Shown in pieces: positions 8,501 to 17,562 of a stretch of DNA of 64,000 nt. This DNA comes from DATKFM01 sp963810485. GTDB lineage: Bacteria; Pseudomonadota; Alphaproteobacteria; Dongiales; Dongiaceae. Position 1 is the first letter of the stretch; every line of letters starts with the position of its first letter. The notes beneath the pieces are model-generated. The model saw nothing but the letters and a program-made list of their open reading frames with translations. It was not told the origin of the DNA and ran no database searches. The stretch covers positions 434,001 to 498,000 of the forward strand of contig CAWENQ010000004.1 of NCBI GenBank assembly GCA_963810485.1, given 5' to 3'. The translations under genes were made by a program, and so were the position numbers.

Positions 8501-8533
8501 GAGGCTCCGGGACCGCGCCCCGGGGCCTCTTTG
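8501..8533 (+). terminator. Rho-independent terminator after the fasciclin gene
   Basis: GAGGCTCCGGG pairs with CCCCGGGGCCTC (one wobble/bulge) around a short GC loop, followed by TTTG. It lies 35 bp past the fasciclin stop and just before the convergent GNAT gene. Confidence 0.7.
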
Positions 8534-8536
8534 CAT

Positions 8537-9037
8537 CTAGGGCCTGAGATCGAGCTCCGCGTAGAGAACGCCCGGCAGCGGATTGTCGTAGTAGGCGGGA
8601 ATCTCGCGGAAGCCGAGATCGGCGTAGAGCGCCCGCGCCGCCTTCATGTCGGCGAGCGTATCCAGCACCAGCTTTCGATAGCCGATGGTCCGCGCCTCCG
8701 CGATGATCAACTCGGCGAGACGGCGGCCCAATCCGAGGCCACGGCAGATGGGGCGCAGATAGAGCCGCTTCATTTCGCAGCGGTCATCGCCGGAATCGAG
8801 CGGACGCAGCCCGACGCAGCCGGCCGGCTGTCCATTCACATTGACGAGAAACAAGCGTCCCGCCGGGGCCGCATAGGCGCCGGGCATTTCCGCGAGCTCC
8901 TGGTCGAAGCCCTGAAAGCAGAGGCTGACGCCCAGAGAACCGGCGTATTCCCTGAAAAGGGTTTTCACCGTGGCGATCTCGTCCGCGCTGCGCGCCGGCA
9001 GGATTTCGATGCGCGCCGCGGCCGGCGCATCAGACAC
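8537..9037 (-). CDS. GNAT-family N-acetyltransferase
   Basis: A 166-aa acetyltransferase with the core M-K-R-L-Y-L-R-P-I-C-R-G-L-G-L-G-R-R-L-A and the C-terminal A-L-Y-A-D-L-G-F-R-E-I-P-A-Y-Y. The start is GTG 9037, which overlaps the end of the phzF-like gene by 8 bp and has GAGGG upstream; the frame extends further but only inside that gene. The overlap suggests translational coupling with the PhzF-family gene. Substrate unknown, possibly a small amine or amino acid. Confidence 0.85.
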   Translation of the reverse strand: MSDAPAAARIEILPARSADEIATVKTLFREYAGSLGVSLCFQGFDQELAEMPGAYAAPAGRLFLVNVNGQPAGCVGLRPLDSGDDRCEMKRLYLRPICRGLGLGRRLAELIIAEARTIGYRKLVLDTLADMKAARALYADLGFREIPAYYDNPLPGVLYAELDLRP

Positions 9038-9836
9038 GGATGCGGCCCTCGAGATAAAGCACCGCATTGCCGGCCAGGATGACGCGGCGGCCCTGATCCT
9101 CGCAGAACAGTTCGCCGCCGCGCGCGGAGATCTGCCGCGCATGGAGCTTGGTCTTGCTCAATCGGTGCGCCCAATAGGGCACCAGCGTGCAATGGGCCGA
9201 GCCGGTCACCGGATCCTCGGGAATGCCGGCATGGGGCGCGAAATAGCGGGAGACGAAATCGCAGGCATTCGGGCCGCTGGCCGGCCCCGGCGCGGTGGCG
9301 ATGATGCCGTCCCTGTCGGCGTCCTTGAGCACGGCGAGATCGGGTGCGAGCGCCGCCACCTCTTCGGCCGTGTCATACACGACCATGTACATCTTTGCCG
9401 CCAGCACCTGCTTCGGCGGTTTGCCGAGAGCGGCGAGAAACTTCGCCGGCATCTCCACCGGCTTCGGCGGGTTCGAGGGCAGGTCGAGGGCAAAGCGCGG
9501 GCCATCGCGGGTAACATTGAGGATGCCGCTCTTGGTGTGAAAGCGGGCCGACGTCTTCTGCGGCGACAGCTTGGTCATGATGACGAAGCCGGACGCCAGC
9601 GTGGCATGACCGCAGAGATCGATCTCGACCGTCGGCGTGAACCAGCGCAGTTCATAGTCGTCGCCATGGCGGACAAAGAAGGCCGTCTCCGAGAGATTGT
9701 TCTCGGCAGCGATGGCCTGCATCATCTGGTCAGGCAGCCACTTCTCCAGCGGACAGACGGCCGCGGGATTGCCGGCGAAGAGACGCCCGGCGAAGGCATC
9801 GACCTGATAGATCGGTACGTCCAACTGGCCCCCCAT
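9030..9836 (-). CDS. PhzF-family isomerase/epimerase-like protein
   Basis: A 268-aa protein of the PhzF/diaminopimelate-epimerase fold. Signatures are G-N-P-A-A-V-C near residue 22, the catalytic-type Glu in N-L-S-E-T-A-F-F near residue 50, D-L-C-G-H-A-T-L, and E-D-P-V-T-G-S-A-H-C near residue 215. Despite the family name, most members are not phenazine enzymes and their substrate is unknown. The start is ATG 9836, where family similarity begins. Confidence 0.92.
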   Translation of the reverse strand: MGGQLDVPIYQVDAFAGRLFAGNPAAVCPLEKWLPDQMMQAIAAENNLSETAFFVRHGDDYELRWFTPTVEIDLCGHATLASGFVIMTKLSPQKTSARFHTKSGILNVTRDGPRFALDLPSNPPKPVEMPAKFLAALGKPPKQVLAAKMYMVVYDTAEEVAALAPDLAVLKDADRDGIIATAPGPASGPNACDFVSRYFAPHAGIPEDPVTGSAHCTLVPYWAHRLSKTKLHARQISARGGELFCEDQGRRVILAGNAVLYLEGRIRV

Positions 9837-9867
9837 AGGACGAACATCCTGCACGACGTCCACGGAT

Positions 9868-10092
9868 CTACTCCTGCCAGAACGGCTTGCGCGCCTCGCC
9901 CCAGATATCGGCCCGGGAGAGGCCAATGTCGCGCAGCATATGGTCGTCCATCGAGAGCAGAGCCTGACGCTCGCGGGAGCGATCGTACCAGATCAGGAAC
10001 GAGTCCGCTGCCTTGATCAGGCGCAGATACAGTTCTTTGTACCAACTCAATCCGCTCTTCAGTCCGGTAGGTGTTCTCGATATTGTGTGCAT
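9868..10092 (-). CDS. DUF1127 small protein
   Basis: A 74-aa protein ending in the DUF1127 motif: R-S-R-E-R-Q-A-L-L-S-M-D-D-H-M-L-R-D-I-G-L-S followed by R-A-D-I. DUF1127 proteins are small, Arg-rich and often stress- or RNA-linked in alphaproteobacteria. ATG 10092 follows AGGAG by 8 bases. The start codon lies in the 6-base loop of a perfect 8-bp inverted repeat (10079-10100), so its translation may be structure-controlled. It is divergent from a MocR regulator. Confidence 0.9.
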   Translation of the reverse strand: MHTISRTPTGLKSGLSWYKELYLRLIKAADSFLIWYDRSRERQALLSMDDHMLRDIGLSRADIWGEARKPFWQE

Positions 10093-10100
10093 ACAATATC
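10079..10100. promoter_or_regulatory. Perfect inverted repeat around the DUF1127 start codon
   Basis: GATATTGT (10079-10086) and ACAATATC (10093-10100) flank six bases that hold the minus-strand ATG. The stem also takes in the last bases of the Shine-Dalgarno AGGAGA. It could be an mRNA hairpin hiding the start, or a DNA operator for the divergent MocR protein. Confidence 0.55.
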
Positions 10101-10174
10101 TCCTAAATCCAATATTGTTTCCGATTGTCATCATCACTTGACATACAATCAGGGTCAACATAAACATTGTACCC

Positions 10175-11561
10175 ATGACAATTTGGGTACCCGATATCGC
10201 CAGCTCATCGCGCGCCCGCTATCTCGCGATCGTCGATGCGCTGGCGTCCGACATCGCCGAAGGCAAGCTGGAGCAGGGCCGCAAACTGCCGACCCACCGG
10301 GATCTCGCCTATCGCCTGGGTGTCACCGTGGGCACAGTGACCCGCGCCTACCAGGAAGCGGAGCGCCGCGGCCTGGTCAGCGGCGAGGTGGGACGGGGTA
10401 CCTATGTGCGGCCGCCCGGCTTCACCATGCGCGGCATGTCGATTCCCGAGCCGGACGCCACGGGCGGCGGGCCTATCGATCTGAGCCTCAACTTCCCGCC
10501 CTCGAGCGAGGCGGCGCCGATGATTGCCGCGGCGCTGCAAAGCCTCGCCGGCAGCAACAGCCTGCCGCGCCTGCTTGAGTACCAGCCCCATTGCGGAATC
10601 GCCCGGCATCGCGCGGCCGGCGCCTGCCTTCATGTCGCGGCCGGATTTCACGGTGGATCCCGAGCGCGTGGTCGTCACGGCCGGCGGCCAGCATGCGATG
10701 TCCGTCGTGCTCGGCGCGCTGGCCTCGCCCGGCGATTGGGTGCTGACGGAGACACTGACCTATCCCGGCATGAAGGCGCTGGCGACCACCATGCGGCTCA
10801 ATCTCAAGGGCGTGGCGATCGACAATGAAGGCCTGATCCCCGAGGCCTTCGAGCAGGCCTGCCGGCAGCATCAGCCGAAGGCGGTGTATTGCACACCGAC
10901 GCTGCAGAATCCCACCACCGCCACCATGAGCGAAAACCGCAGGCGGCGAATCGCGCAGATCGCGCAGCATTACAACGTCGCCATCGTCGAGGACGACATC
11001 TACGGCTTCCTGGTGCCGGAGGGACCGCCGCCGCTGACCAGCTACGCGCCCGACATCAGCTACTACATCATCAGCATGTCGAAGACTTCGGCGCCGGGGC
11101 TGCGGATCGGCTACATCGCCGGGCCGTCGCGGGCGGCGATTGCCGACGGCATCCGCCACACCATCTGGATGGCGCCGCCGCTGATGGCCGAGGTGTCGAC
11201 GATGATGATCGAGAGCGGTGCGGCGAAGGATCTGGCCTGCCGCCACCGCGCCGAGGGCGTCGTGCGCCAGCGCCTGGTGCGGCAGAAGCTGACGGGATTC
11301 AGCTACACTGCGACCGACACCGCCTTCCATGGCTGGCTCAATCTGCCCGCGCCCTGGCACGGCACCGATTTCGCCAATGAGGCCAAGGCGCGCGGCGTGC
11401 TGCTGAAGCCGGCCGATGTGTTCGCCACGACCCAGCCGGTGCCGGATGCGATCCGCATCTGCACCTGCGCCGCGCGCTCGGTCGCCGATCTGGATCGGGC
11501 GCTGGATGTGGTGGTGGATCTCCTGCGCAACGGCCCCGCGCCGGCGCTCGCGGTGGTCTAG
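10175..11561 (+). CDS. MocR-type (GntR + aminotransferase) regulator, frameshifted
   Basis: Allowing for one shift near 10621-10632, the gene encodes about 461 aa: a GntR winged helix at residues 8-80 (L-P-T-H-R-D-L-A-Y-R-L-G-V-T-V-G-T-V-T-R-A-Y) joined to a fold-type I aminotransferase domain. The PLP lysine is in I-I-S-M-S-K-T-S-A-P-G-L-R-I-G. MocR/PdxR proteins sense PLP or amino-acid derivatives and activate genes nearby. The first frame runs to 10828 and the second begins inside it, so one extra base explains the break. The start ATG 10175 lies inside an inverted repeat (GTACCC ... GGGTAC). The protein may act on the divergent DUF1127 gene. Confidence 0.85.
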
Positions 11562-11570
11562 AGAGTCGGC

Positions 11571-12950
11571 CTAGCCCGCCTTGCGCTTGATCGCCGCGGC
11601 GATATCGTCGACGACGCGCCCAACCAGCAGGGCGTCCTCGCCTTCCGCCATCACCCGGATCACCGGCTCGGTGCCCGACTTGCGCACCAGCAGGCGGCCC
11701 TGCAGGCCGAGAGCTTTTTCGCCCTTTCTAATGGCGGCCTGCACATCCTCGTCGTTCAGCGGCTGACCGCCGGCGAAGCGCAGGCTGACCAGCCGTTGCG
11801 GCAGCGGCTCGAAGACGCGGCCGACTTCGCTCATCGGCTTTCCTGCCTCCACCAGCACGGCCAGGGTCTGCAGCGCGGCGATCAGCCCGTCGCCGGTGCT
11901 GCTGTAGTCGCCGAGGACGATGTGGCCCGACTGCTCGCCGCCGAGATTGAAGCCGCCGGCGCGCATGCGCTCGACGACGTAGCGGTCGCCAACGGGCGTG
12001 CGCACCAGGGTCTGGCCGAGCGATTGCACGAACCGCTCCAGGCCCAGATTGGACATGACGGTGGCCACCACGCCGCCGCCCTGGAGCCGGCCGTCGCGGG
12101 ACCAGGAGCGAGCGATGAGGGCCATGAGCTGGTCGCCATCGATGATCTCGCCATGCTCGTCGGCGACGATCAGCCGATCGGCATCGCCGTCGAGGGCCAG
12201 GCCCAGATGGGCGCCATGCACGATCACCTGCTCGCGCATCATCGCGGTGGCGGTGGCGCCGCAGTCGCGGTTGATGTTGGTGCCATCGGGTTCGACGGCG
12301 ACCGGAATCACCTGGGCGCCGAGTTCCGCCAGGACCGTCGGCGCCACCTTGTAGGCGGCGCCGTTGGCGCAATCGATGACGATCTTCAGGCCCTCGAGCG
12401 TGGCGCCCTTCGGGAAAGTGTTCTTCACGAATTCGATGTAGCGGCCTGGTGCATCGTCGATCCGCTTGGCGCGGCCGAGGTGGTTTCCCTGAGGCAACTC
12501 ACGCCCCTCGCCGCCATTGTCGATGGCCATGCGGGCCTCGATCTCGGCTTCGACGTCATCCGATAGCTTGAAGCCATCAGGCCCGAACAGCTTGATGCCG
12601 TTGTCCTGAAATGGATTGTGGGAGGCGGAAATCATGACGCCGAGATCGGCGCGCATGCTGCGCGCCAGCATGGCCACGGCCGGCGTCGGCAGCGGGCCGG
12701 TGAGCATCACATCCATGCCGCCGGCCAGGAACCCCGCTGTCAGGGCGTATTCCAGCATATAGCAGGAAAGGCGCGTATCCTTGCCGATCACCACCCGATG
12801 CCGATAGCTGCCGCGGGTGAAATGGGCGCCGGCGGCCAGGGCCAGCTGCAGCGCAATGTCGGCCGTGATGGGGTCGCTATTGGCCGTACCGCGGATACCG
12901 TCGGTACCGAACAGCCTGCGGACGGGCTTCTCAGATGGCCCTGATGACAT
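11571..12950 (-). CDS. glmM: Phosphoglucosamine mutase
   Basis: A 459-aa enzyme converting glucosamine-6-P to glucosamine-1-P for peptidoglycan and LPS precursors. It has the phosphoserine loop I-S-A-S-H-N-P-F-Q-D-N-G, metal loop D-G-D-A-D-R, sugar-binding G-G-E-Q-S-G-H, and phosphate site R-K-S-G-T-E-P-V-I-R-V. ATG 12950 is chosen because the conserved R-R-L-F-G-T-D-G-I-R-G begins 10 residues later; the frame runs upstream to 13118 with no similarity. In many alphaproteobacteria it follows ftsH-folP; here other genes separate them. Confidence 0.97.
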   Translation of the reverse strand: MSSGPSEKPVRRLFGTDGIRGTANSDPITADIALQLALAAGAHFTRGSYRHRVVIGKDTRLSCYMLEYALTAGFLAGGMDVMLTGPLPTPAVAMLARSMRADLGVMISASHNPFQDNGIKLFGPDGFKLSDDVEAEIEARMAIDNGGEGRELPQGNHLGRAKRIDDAPGRYIEFVKNTFPKGATLEGLKIVIDCANGAAYKVAPTVLAELGAQVIPVAVEPDGTNINRDCGATATAMMREQVIVHGAHLGLALDGDADRLIVADEHGEIIDGDQLMALIARSWSRDGRLQGGGVVATVMSNLGLERFVQSLGQTLVRTPVGDRYVVERMRAGGFNLGGEQSGHIVLGDYSSTGDGLIAALQTLAVLVEAGKPMSEVGRVFEPLPQRLVSLRFAGGQPLNDEDVQAAIRKGEKALGLQGRLLVRKSGTEPVIRVMAEGEDALLVGRVVDDIAAAIKRKAG

Positions 12951-13267
12951 GACCAAGAACCTACATTGGATTCGGCCGGGGTAAAACTGGCCGCCAGATA
13001 TGTCCTCGCGGCCCGGATCGCTTGTCCCGGATTCTGCAGCTAACGCGGGCAAGAGTAGCGATACAATAAGAAAAATTATGGGAAGTTGGCGGCAACAGTA
13101 AGGCTCACCGCCGACCAATCATCAGATGGTTGAACCATTCTCCCCCTAAATGGGAGGGGTGGCGCGAACATCCTGAAATGGCTACATAAATCCCCGGCTG
13201 CCATGGCAGGCAGATTTTTGCCATGCTAGGCTTCTTTTTCTCACATGAATGGTTCGACGAGGGGCCA
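12951..13267. other. Divergent intergenic region glmM / cyclase gene
   Basis: There is no convincing frame here. It must hold the glmM promoter and that of the cyclase gene. A short hairpin at 13139-13155 (CTCCC ... GGGAG) recurs almost identically at 61311-61327. Confidence 0.5.
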
Positions 13268-15022
13268 GTGTCGGAGCGAGTAGTCGTACGGCGGCTAGCG
13301 GCTGTACTGATCGCGGATGCGGTCGGCTACAGCTTGCGCATGACCGACGACGAGACGCGCACCCATCGGCAGTTCATGTCGGACATGGACTCGGTCTTCA
13401 AGCCGCTCATCGGCTCTCACAGCGGCCATGTGGTCAAAACGACCGGCGACGGATTTCTCGCCCGTTTCGACAGCGCGGTTCAGGCGGTCGAATGCGCCAC
13501 CGCCATGCAGCAGCAGATGAAGGAACGGTTGGCCGCCCTGCCGCCGGAGCGGCGCATGCCCTATCGCATGGGCATCAACGCCGGCGACATCATCATCGAG
13601 CCGGAGGACGTCTATGGCGACGACGTCAATCTGGCGCGGCGCCTGGAGGAGATGGCGACTCCCGGCGATGTCTATATCACCGCCGCGGTCCTGCGCTATC
13701 TCCGCGGCAAGGCCACCGTTCAAGTGGAGGACCTGGGCGCCCATCAATTCAAGAGCGGCGCCGAGGCCCAGCAGGTCTACCGCATCCGCATCGGCGGCGG
13801 CGCGGTGCCTACCGCCGTTCCGCCGACGACGCGGCAATATCCGCCCCTGCCGAACCGGCCGGCGATCGCCGTGTTGCCGTTCGAGAATCTCAGCGGCGAT
13901 TCCGAGCAGGCCTACTTCAGCGACGGTGTCACCGAGGACATCATCCGCGAGCTGTCGCGCTTCCGCGAGCTGCATGTCATTTCCCGCAATTCCTCCTTCC
14001 GCTATCGCGGAAAGTCGGTGGATATGCGCCAGGTCGGGCGTGAACTGGGCGTGCATTATGTGGTGGAAGGCAGCATCCGGCGCTCCGGTCCGCAGCTGCG
14101 GATTTCGGTCCAGCTCATCGAAGCGGAGACCGGGAACAATCTGTGGGCCGAACGCTATGACCGCAAGATCGAGGATGTCTTTGCCGTGCAGGACGACGTC
14201 GTGCGCATGATCGTCGCCGCCCTGCCCGGCCAGATCTCCGTCGCCGTCGCCCGATCGGCGCGGCGCAAGCGGCCGGATGGCATGTCCGTCTATGACTATC
14301 TCCTGCGCGGCATCGAGTACAAGCAGACCTTCGACCGCAGCGAAGAGCCGAAGGTGCGCGAGATGTTCGAGCGCGCCATCAAGGCGGATCCGGAACTGGC
14401 GATCGCCCATACCTGGCTGGCGGAGCTGGAGATGCGGGAATGGGAGCGCAATCTCACTGCGGCGGCGAAGGAGCGGGCCCTGGTCCTCGCGAAGCGCGGC
14501 GCAATGCTGGATCCGACCGATGGGCAATGCCACCGGGTGCTCGGCTATGTCTGCTTGTATCGCAAGGAGTTCGACGAGGCGGCGCTGCAGTTCGAGCGCG
14601 CGCTCACGCTCAACCCGAACGACTCCCACACGATCGTGACCAAGGCCTGGCAGCTCGCCTATGAGGGCCATGCGGATCAGGCCTTGGAGTGGGTGCAGCG
14701 CGGCCTGCAGATCAACCCCAACCACCCGGACTGGTATGTCTCGGCCTATGGCATGGCGCTGTTCTGCAGTCGCAGCTACGCCGAAGCCGTGATCCAGCTC
14801 GGCCGGAATTTCGTCAATCCGGCAATCTGGGAGATGATGTACATGACCGCCAGCCTGGCGCAGTTGAACCGCCTCGATGAGGCTCGGCAGCAGGTGGCCC
14901 GCTTCAACGAGCAGATGCCCACCCGGTCGTTGATGGTCTATGCGCGGCAGGAGCCCTACCGTCACGCGGAGGGGCTCGAGCATCTGCTGGAGAGTCTGCG
15001 CAAGGCGGGCGTGGAGGAGTAG
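13268..15022 (+). CDS. Class III adenylate/guanylate cyclase with TolB-like and TPR domains
   Basis: A three-part protein of 584 aa (599 aa if ATG 13223 is used). Residues about 5-175 form a class III cyclase domain with both metal Asp residues (I-A-D-A-V-G-Y-S and T-T-G-D-G), the substrate Lys (V-V-K-T-T-G-D-G) and V-N-L-A-R-R-L with the transition-state Arg, so it should be active. Next is a TolB-N-like domain (I-A-V-L-P-F-E-N-L-S-G ... Y-F-S-D-G-V-T-E-D), then several TPR repeats to the C-terminus. GTG 13268 is preferred: GAGGGG precedes it and homologues begin S-E-R-x-V-V-R-R-L-A. No membrane span; likely a cytosolic signalling enzyme. Confidence 0.9.
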   Translation: MSERVVVRRLAAVLIADAVGYSLRMTDDETRTHRQFMSDMDSVFKPLIGSHSGHVVKTTGDGFLARFDSAVQAVECATAMQQQMKERLAALPPERRMPYRMGINAGDIIIEPEDVYGDDVNLARRLEEMATPGDVYITAAVLRYLRGKATVQVEDLGAHQFKSGAEAQQVYRIRIGGGAVPTAVPPTTRQYPPLPNRPAIAVLPFENLSGDSEQAYFSDGVTEDIIRELSRFRELHVISRNSSFRYRGKSVDMRQVGRELGVHYVVEGSIRRSGPQLRISVQLIEAETGNNLWAERYDRKIEDVFAVQDDVVRMIVAALPGQISVAVARSARRKRPDGMSVYDYLLRGIEYKQTFDRSEEPKVREMFERAIKADPELAIAHTWLAELEMREWERNLTAAAKERALVLAKRGAMLDPTDGQCHRVLGYVCLYRKEFDEAALQFERALTLNPNDSHTIVTKAWQLAYEGHADQALEWVQRGLQINPNHPDWYVSAYGMALFCSRSYAEAVIQLGRNFVNPAIWEMMYMTASLAQLNRLDEARQQVARFNEQMPTRSLMVYARQEPYRHAEGLEHLLESLRKAGVEE

Positions 15023-15026
15023 GCCG

Positions 15027-15857
15027 ATGATCAGCCAATCGGCGAAAGCAGCCGCCTTCAAGACTCTCCACGAACAGCCCGGCGCCTTCGTCGTTCCGAA
15101 CCCCTGGGACATCGGCAGCACGCGCATGCTGGCCACCTTCGGCTTCAAGGCGCTGGCGACGACCAGCGCCGGCTTCTCGTTCTCGCTCGGGCGCGCCGAC
15201 GACATCGGCGTCGTCGGCCGCGAAGAGACGCTCGATCATCTGCGCATGATCGTCGGGGCGACCGAACTCCCGGTGTCGGCGGACCTGCAGCACGGCTTTG
15301 GCGATGCGCCGGAAATCTGCGCGGAGACCATCCGGCTTGTCGCCGGCGCCGGGCTTGTCGGCGGCTCGATCGAAGACGCGACCGGGCGTGCGGCGGAGCC
15401 GATCTATCCCTTCGATCTGGCGGTGGCCCGCGTAAAGGCCGCGGTTGCCGCAGCCCGGGCGCTGCCCTTCCCGTTCATGCTCACGGCGCGGGCCGAGAAT
15501 TATCTCAACGGCCGGCCCGATCTCGACGACACGATCCGGCGGCTGCAGGCGTTCGCCGAAGTTGGCGCCGACGTGCTGTACGCGCCCGGTCTGCGCACAA
15601 AGGAAGACATCGCCGCGGTGGTCAAAGCCGTCGCGCCGAAGCCGGTGAATGTGGTGATGGGATTGTCGGGCGCCGATTTCTCCGTGGCTGAGCTGGCCGC
15701 CCTGGGCGTGAAGCGCATCTCCGTCGGTTCGGCCATGGCCCGCGCCGCCTATGGCGCCTTTCTGCGGGCCGCGCGCGAAATCGCCGAGCGCGGCACCTTC
15801 ACCTTCGCCCGCAACGCCGTGCCGTTTGCGGAGATCAACAGGATCCTGGAACAATAG
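15027..15857 (+). CDS. Isocitrate lyase / PEP mutase superfamily enzyme
   Basis: A 276-aa TIM-barrel protein of the oxaloacetate-hydrolase/PEP-mutase group. Visible are P-N-P-W-D-I-G-S-T-R near residue 24, S-A-D-L-Q-H-G-F-G-D near 86 (the Mg-binding Asp region), G-G-S-I-E-D-A-T-G and T-A-R-A-E-N-Y-L. Members cleave or form C-C or C-P bonds next to a carboxylate; the exact substrate here is unknown. ATG 15027 begins 5 bases after the cyclase stop, so the two genes may be one transcript. Confidence 0.88.
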   Translation: MISQSAKAAAFKTLHEQPGAFVVPNPWDIGSTRMLATFGFKALATTSAGFSFSLGRADDIGVVGREETLDHLRMIVGATELPVSADLQHGFGDAPEICAETIRLVAGAGLVGGSIEDATGRAAEPIYPFDLAVARVKAAVAAARALPFPFMLTARAENYLNGRPDLDDTIRRLQAFAEVGADVLYAPGLRTKEDIAAVVKAVAPKPVNVVMGLSGADFSVAELAALGVKRISVGSAMARAAYGAFLRAAREIAERGTFTFARNAVPFAEINRILEQ

Positions 15858-15896
15858 AAAGCGGGAAACCGGACTACCGGATGATTTGTTCGATGC

Positions 15897-16394
15897 CTAG
15901 TTCTGCACACCGCTGCTAGCCGACGGATAGGTGTAGATTGTCGCGCCGAGGATCATGCAGACCTCGCCGGCCTCGTTCTGCAGCGGCAGCATGGCATTCT
16001 CGAACTTCAGCCACTCCTTGCGCAGGTAACGCACGCGGCCGGCGACAAAGAGCGGGATGCGCTCGTTGACCAGCCGCGTCGCCCAGGCCACCGATCCGTC
16101 GGCCGGTTCCTCCTCCAATGTTTCGTGGAAAGTCTTTCCCGTGCGGTCGCGGCCGTGAACGCGCGCCAGCTCTGTGCCGAACAGCCGGAAGCGGAAGCGG
16201 CTGCGCGGCTCTTCACGCATGTTAACATCCATCAGAAAGAGATTCGGCAGGATGAACGAGAGATCGGCCGGATCGATGTCGGCCCGCGCCGGCAGTCGAC
16301 CGTTACAGCACTTTGACTGCCAGTATTCCAACAGCTGCCGCAGACCAGGAGCCGATGGCTCGCTGGGCGTAACATAGCCCGTATACTCTTCCAC
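15897..16394 (-). CDS. PAS-domain protein (PAS_5/DUF1488-type small sensor)
   Basis: A 165-aa protein with the compact PAS-like fold common in Rhodospirillales: L-L-E-Y-W-Q-S-K near the start, D-L-S-F-I-L-P-N-L-F-L-M-D-V in the first strands, F-R-L-F-G-T-E-L-A-R-V-H-G-R-D-R-T-G-K near residue 75, and M-L-P-L near the end. It starts at GTG 16394 with a G-rich site upstream. There is no output domain, so it may sense a ligand and act through a partner. It lies downstream of folP on the same strand. Confidence 0.8.
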   Translation of the reverse strand: MEEYTGYVTPSEPSAPGLRQLLEYWQSKCCNGRLPARADIDPADLSFILPNLFLMDVNMREEPRSRFRFRLFGTELARVHGRDRTGKTFHETLEEEPADGSVAWATRLVNERIPLFVAGRVRYLRKEWLKFENAMLPLQNEAGEVCMILGATIYTYPSASSGVQN

Positions 16395-16478
16395 GCCGAG
16401 CCCCCTGACCCCCGCACTTCGCGCCTAACCTACCCGCGCGGCGACTGATGGTGCAACCATTGGGTGAGGAGAACATGC

Positions 16479-17562
16479 TTAACAACCGGCGATGGCGCGC
16501 CAGATTGCCAGCGCCTGCGCGGCCTCCGCGACATCATGCACGCGATGAATCTGCGCGCCGCGATCCAGCCCGGCGAGAGTCGCCGCAATCGTGCCGGGCA
16601 AGCGATGCTCGGCATCTTCGCCGCGGCTGAGGCGGCCGATGAAACTCTTGCGCGAGACGCCGAGCAGAAGGCCGCAGCCGAGTCCATGCAGCAGCGCCAG
16701 ATCATCGAGCAGCGCGATGTTGTGCCGGTCGTTCTTGCCGAAGCCGATGCCGGGATCGAGAACCACCCGGCCGCGTGCGATGCCGGCGGCCGCGCAGGCA
16801 TCGAGGCGTGCCTCGAAGTAATCATAGATATCCAGCGGCGCATCGCGGTATTGCGGATCCTTCTGCATGGTGCGCGGCTCGCCCTGCATATGCATGAGCA
16901 CGATCCCCGCACCGCTCTCTGCCGCCGCCTTCATGCTGTCGGGATCGCCTGCCAACGCTGTCACGTCATTGATGATGCGTGCGCCCGCATCGACGGCGCG
17001 GCGCATCACCAGGGCGTGGCGCGTATCGATGGAGACCACCGCGCCATCCTTGGCAAGCGCCGCGATCACCGGCAGCACCCGCGACAGCTCTTCATCGATC
17101 GTCACCGGTGCAGCACCCGGGCGCGTGGAACTCGCCGCCGATGTCCAGGATATCGGCGCCTGCCTGCATCAGGGCGCGGCCATGGGCGATGGCGGCGGCG
17201 CCGTCGTGATAGCGGCCGCCGTCGGAGAAACTATCGGGCGTGACATTCACCACGCCCATCAGCCGCGGGCGGTCCAGCGGCAAGCCCGTGAAATCCGCGC
17301 GGGGTGCTGCGACGGCATCGAGCGCCGTCTCGAGTGCAGCAGAAAGCACGGGATCTTCCGTGCGCAGATTGCAGGATTGCAAGCTGCTGATATCCAGCAG
17401 AGCCGCTTCGCGCTGATCCTCGGACCCGCGCCGTATCAGATCGACGGCGGTGAACGCCAGGGGTCCGCCCGCCAATCTGCGCGCGATGCCACTGGCCACG
17501 GCCTGGCGCGCCGGTTCGCCCGGCAGCATTCCCAGCGGCTTGAGATAGAATTCAGACGGCAT
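16479..17562 (-). CDS. folP: Dihydropteroate synthase, frameshifted
   Basis: The enzyme joins p-aminobenzoate to dihydropterin pyrophosphate in folate synthesis. About 360 aa when one extra base near 17129-17130 is ignored. Before the shift: an alphaproteobacterial N-terminal extension of about 100 aa, then M-G-V-V-N-V-T-P-D-S-F-S-D-G-G and D-I-G-G-E. After it: S-T-R-P-G-A, S-I-D-T, I-N-D-V-T-A-L, and G-I-G-F-G-K-N-D-R-H-N. The break falls inside the invariant G-G-E-S-T-R-P-G (GAG-TCC read as GAG-TTCC), so a sequence error is much more likely than a true mutation. The start overlaps the antiporter gene by 11 bp. Confidence 0.93.
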
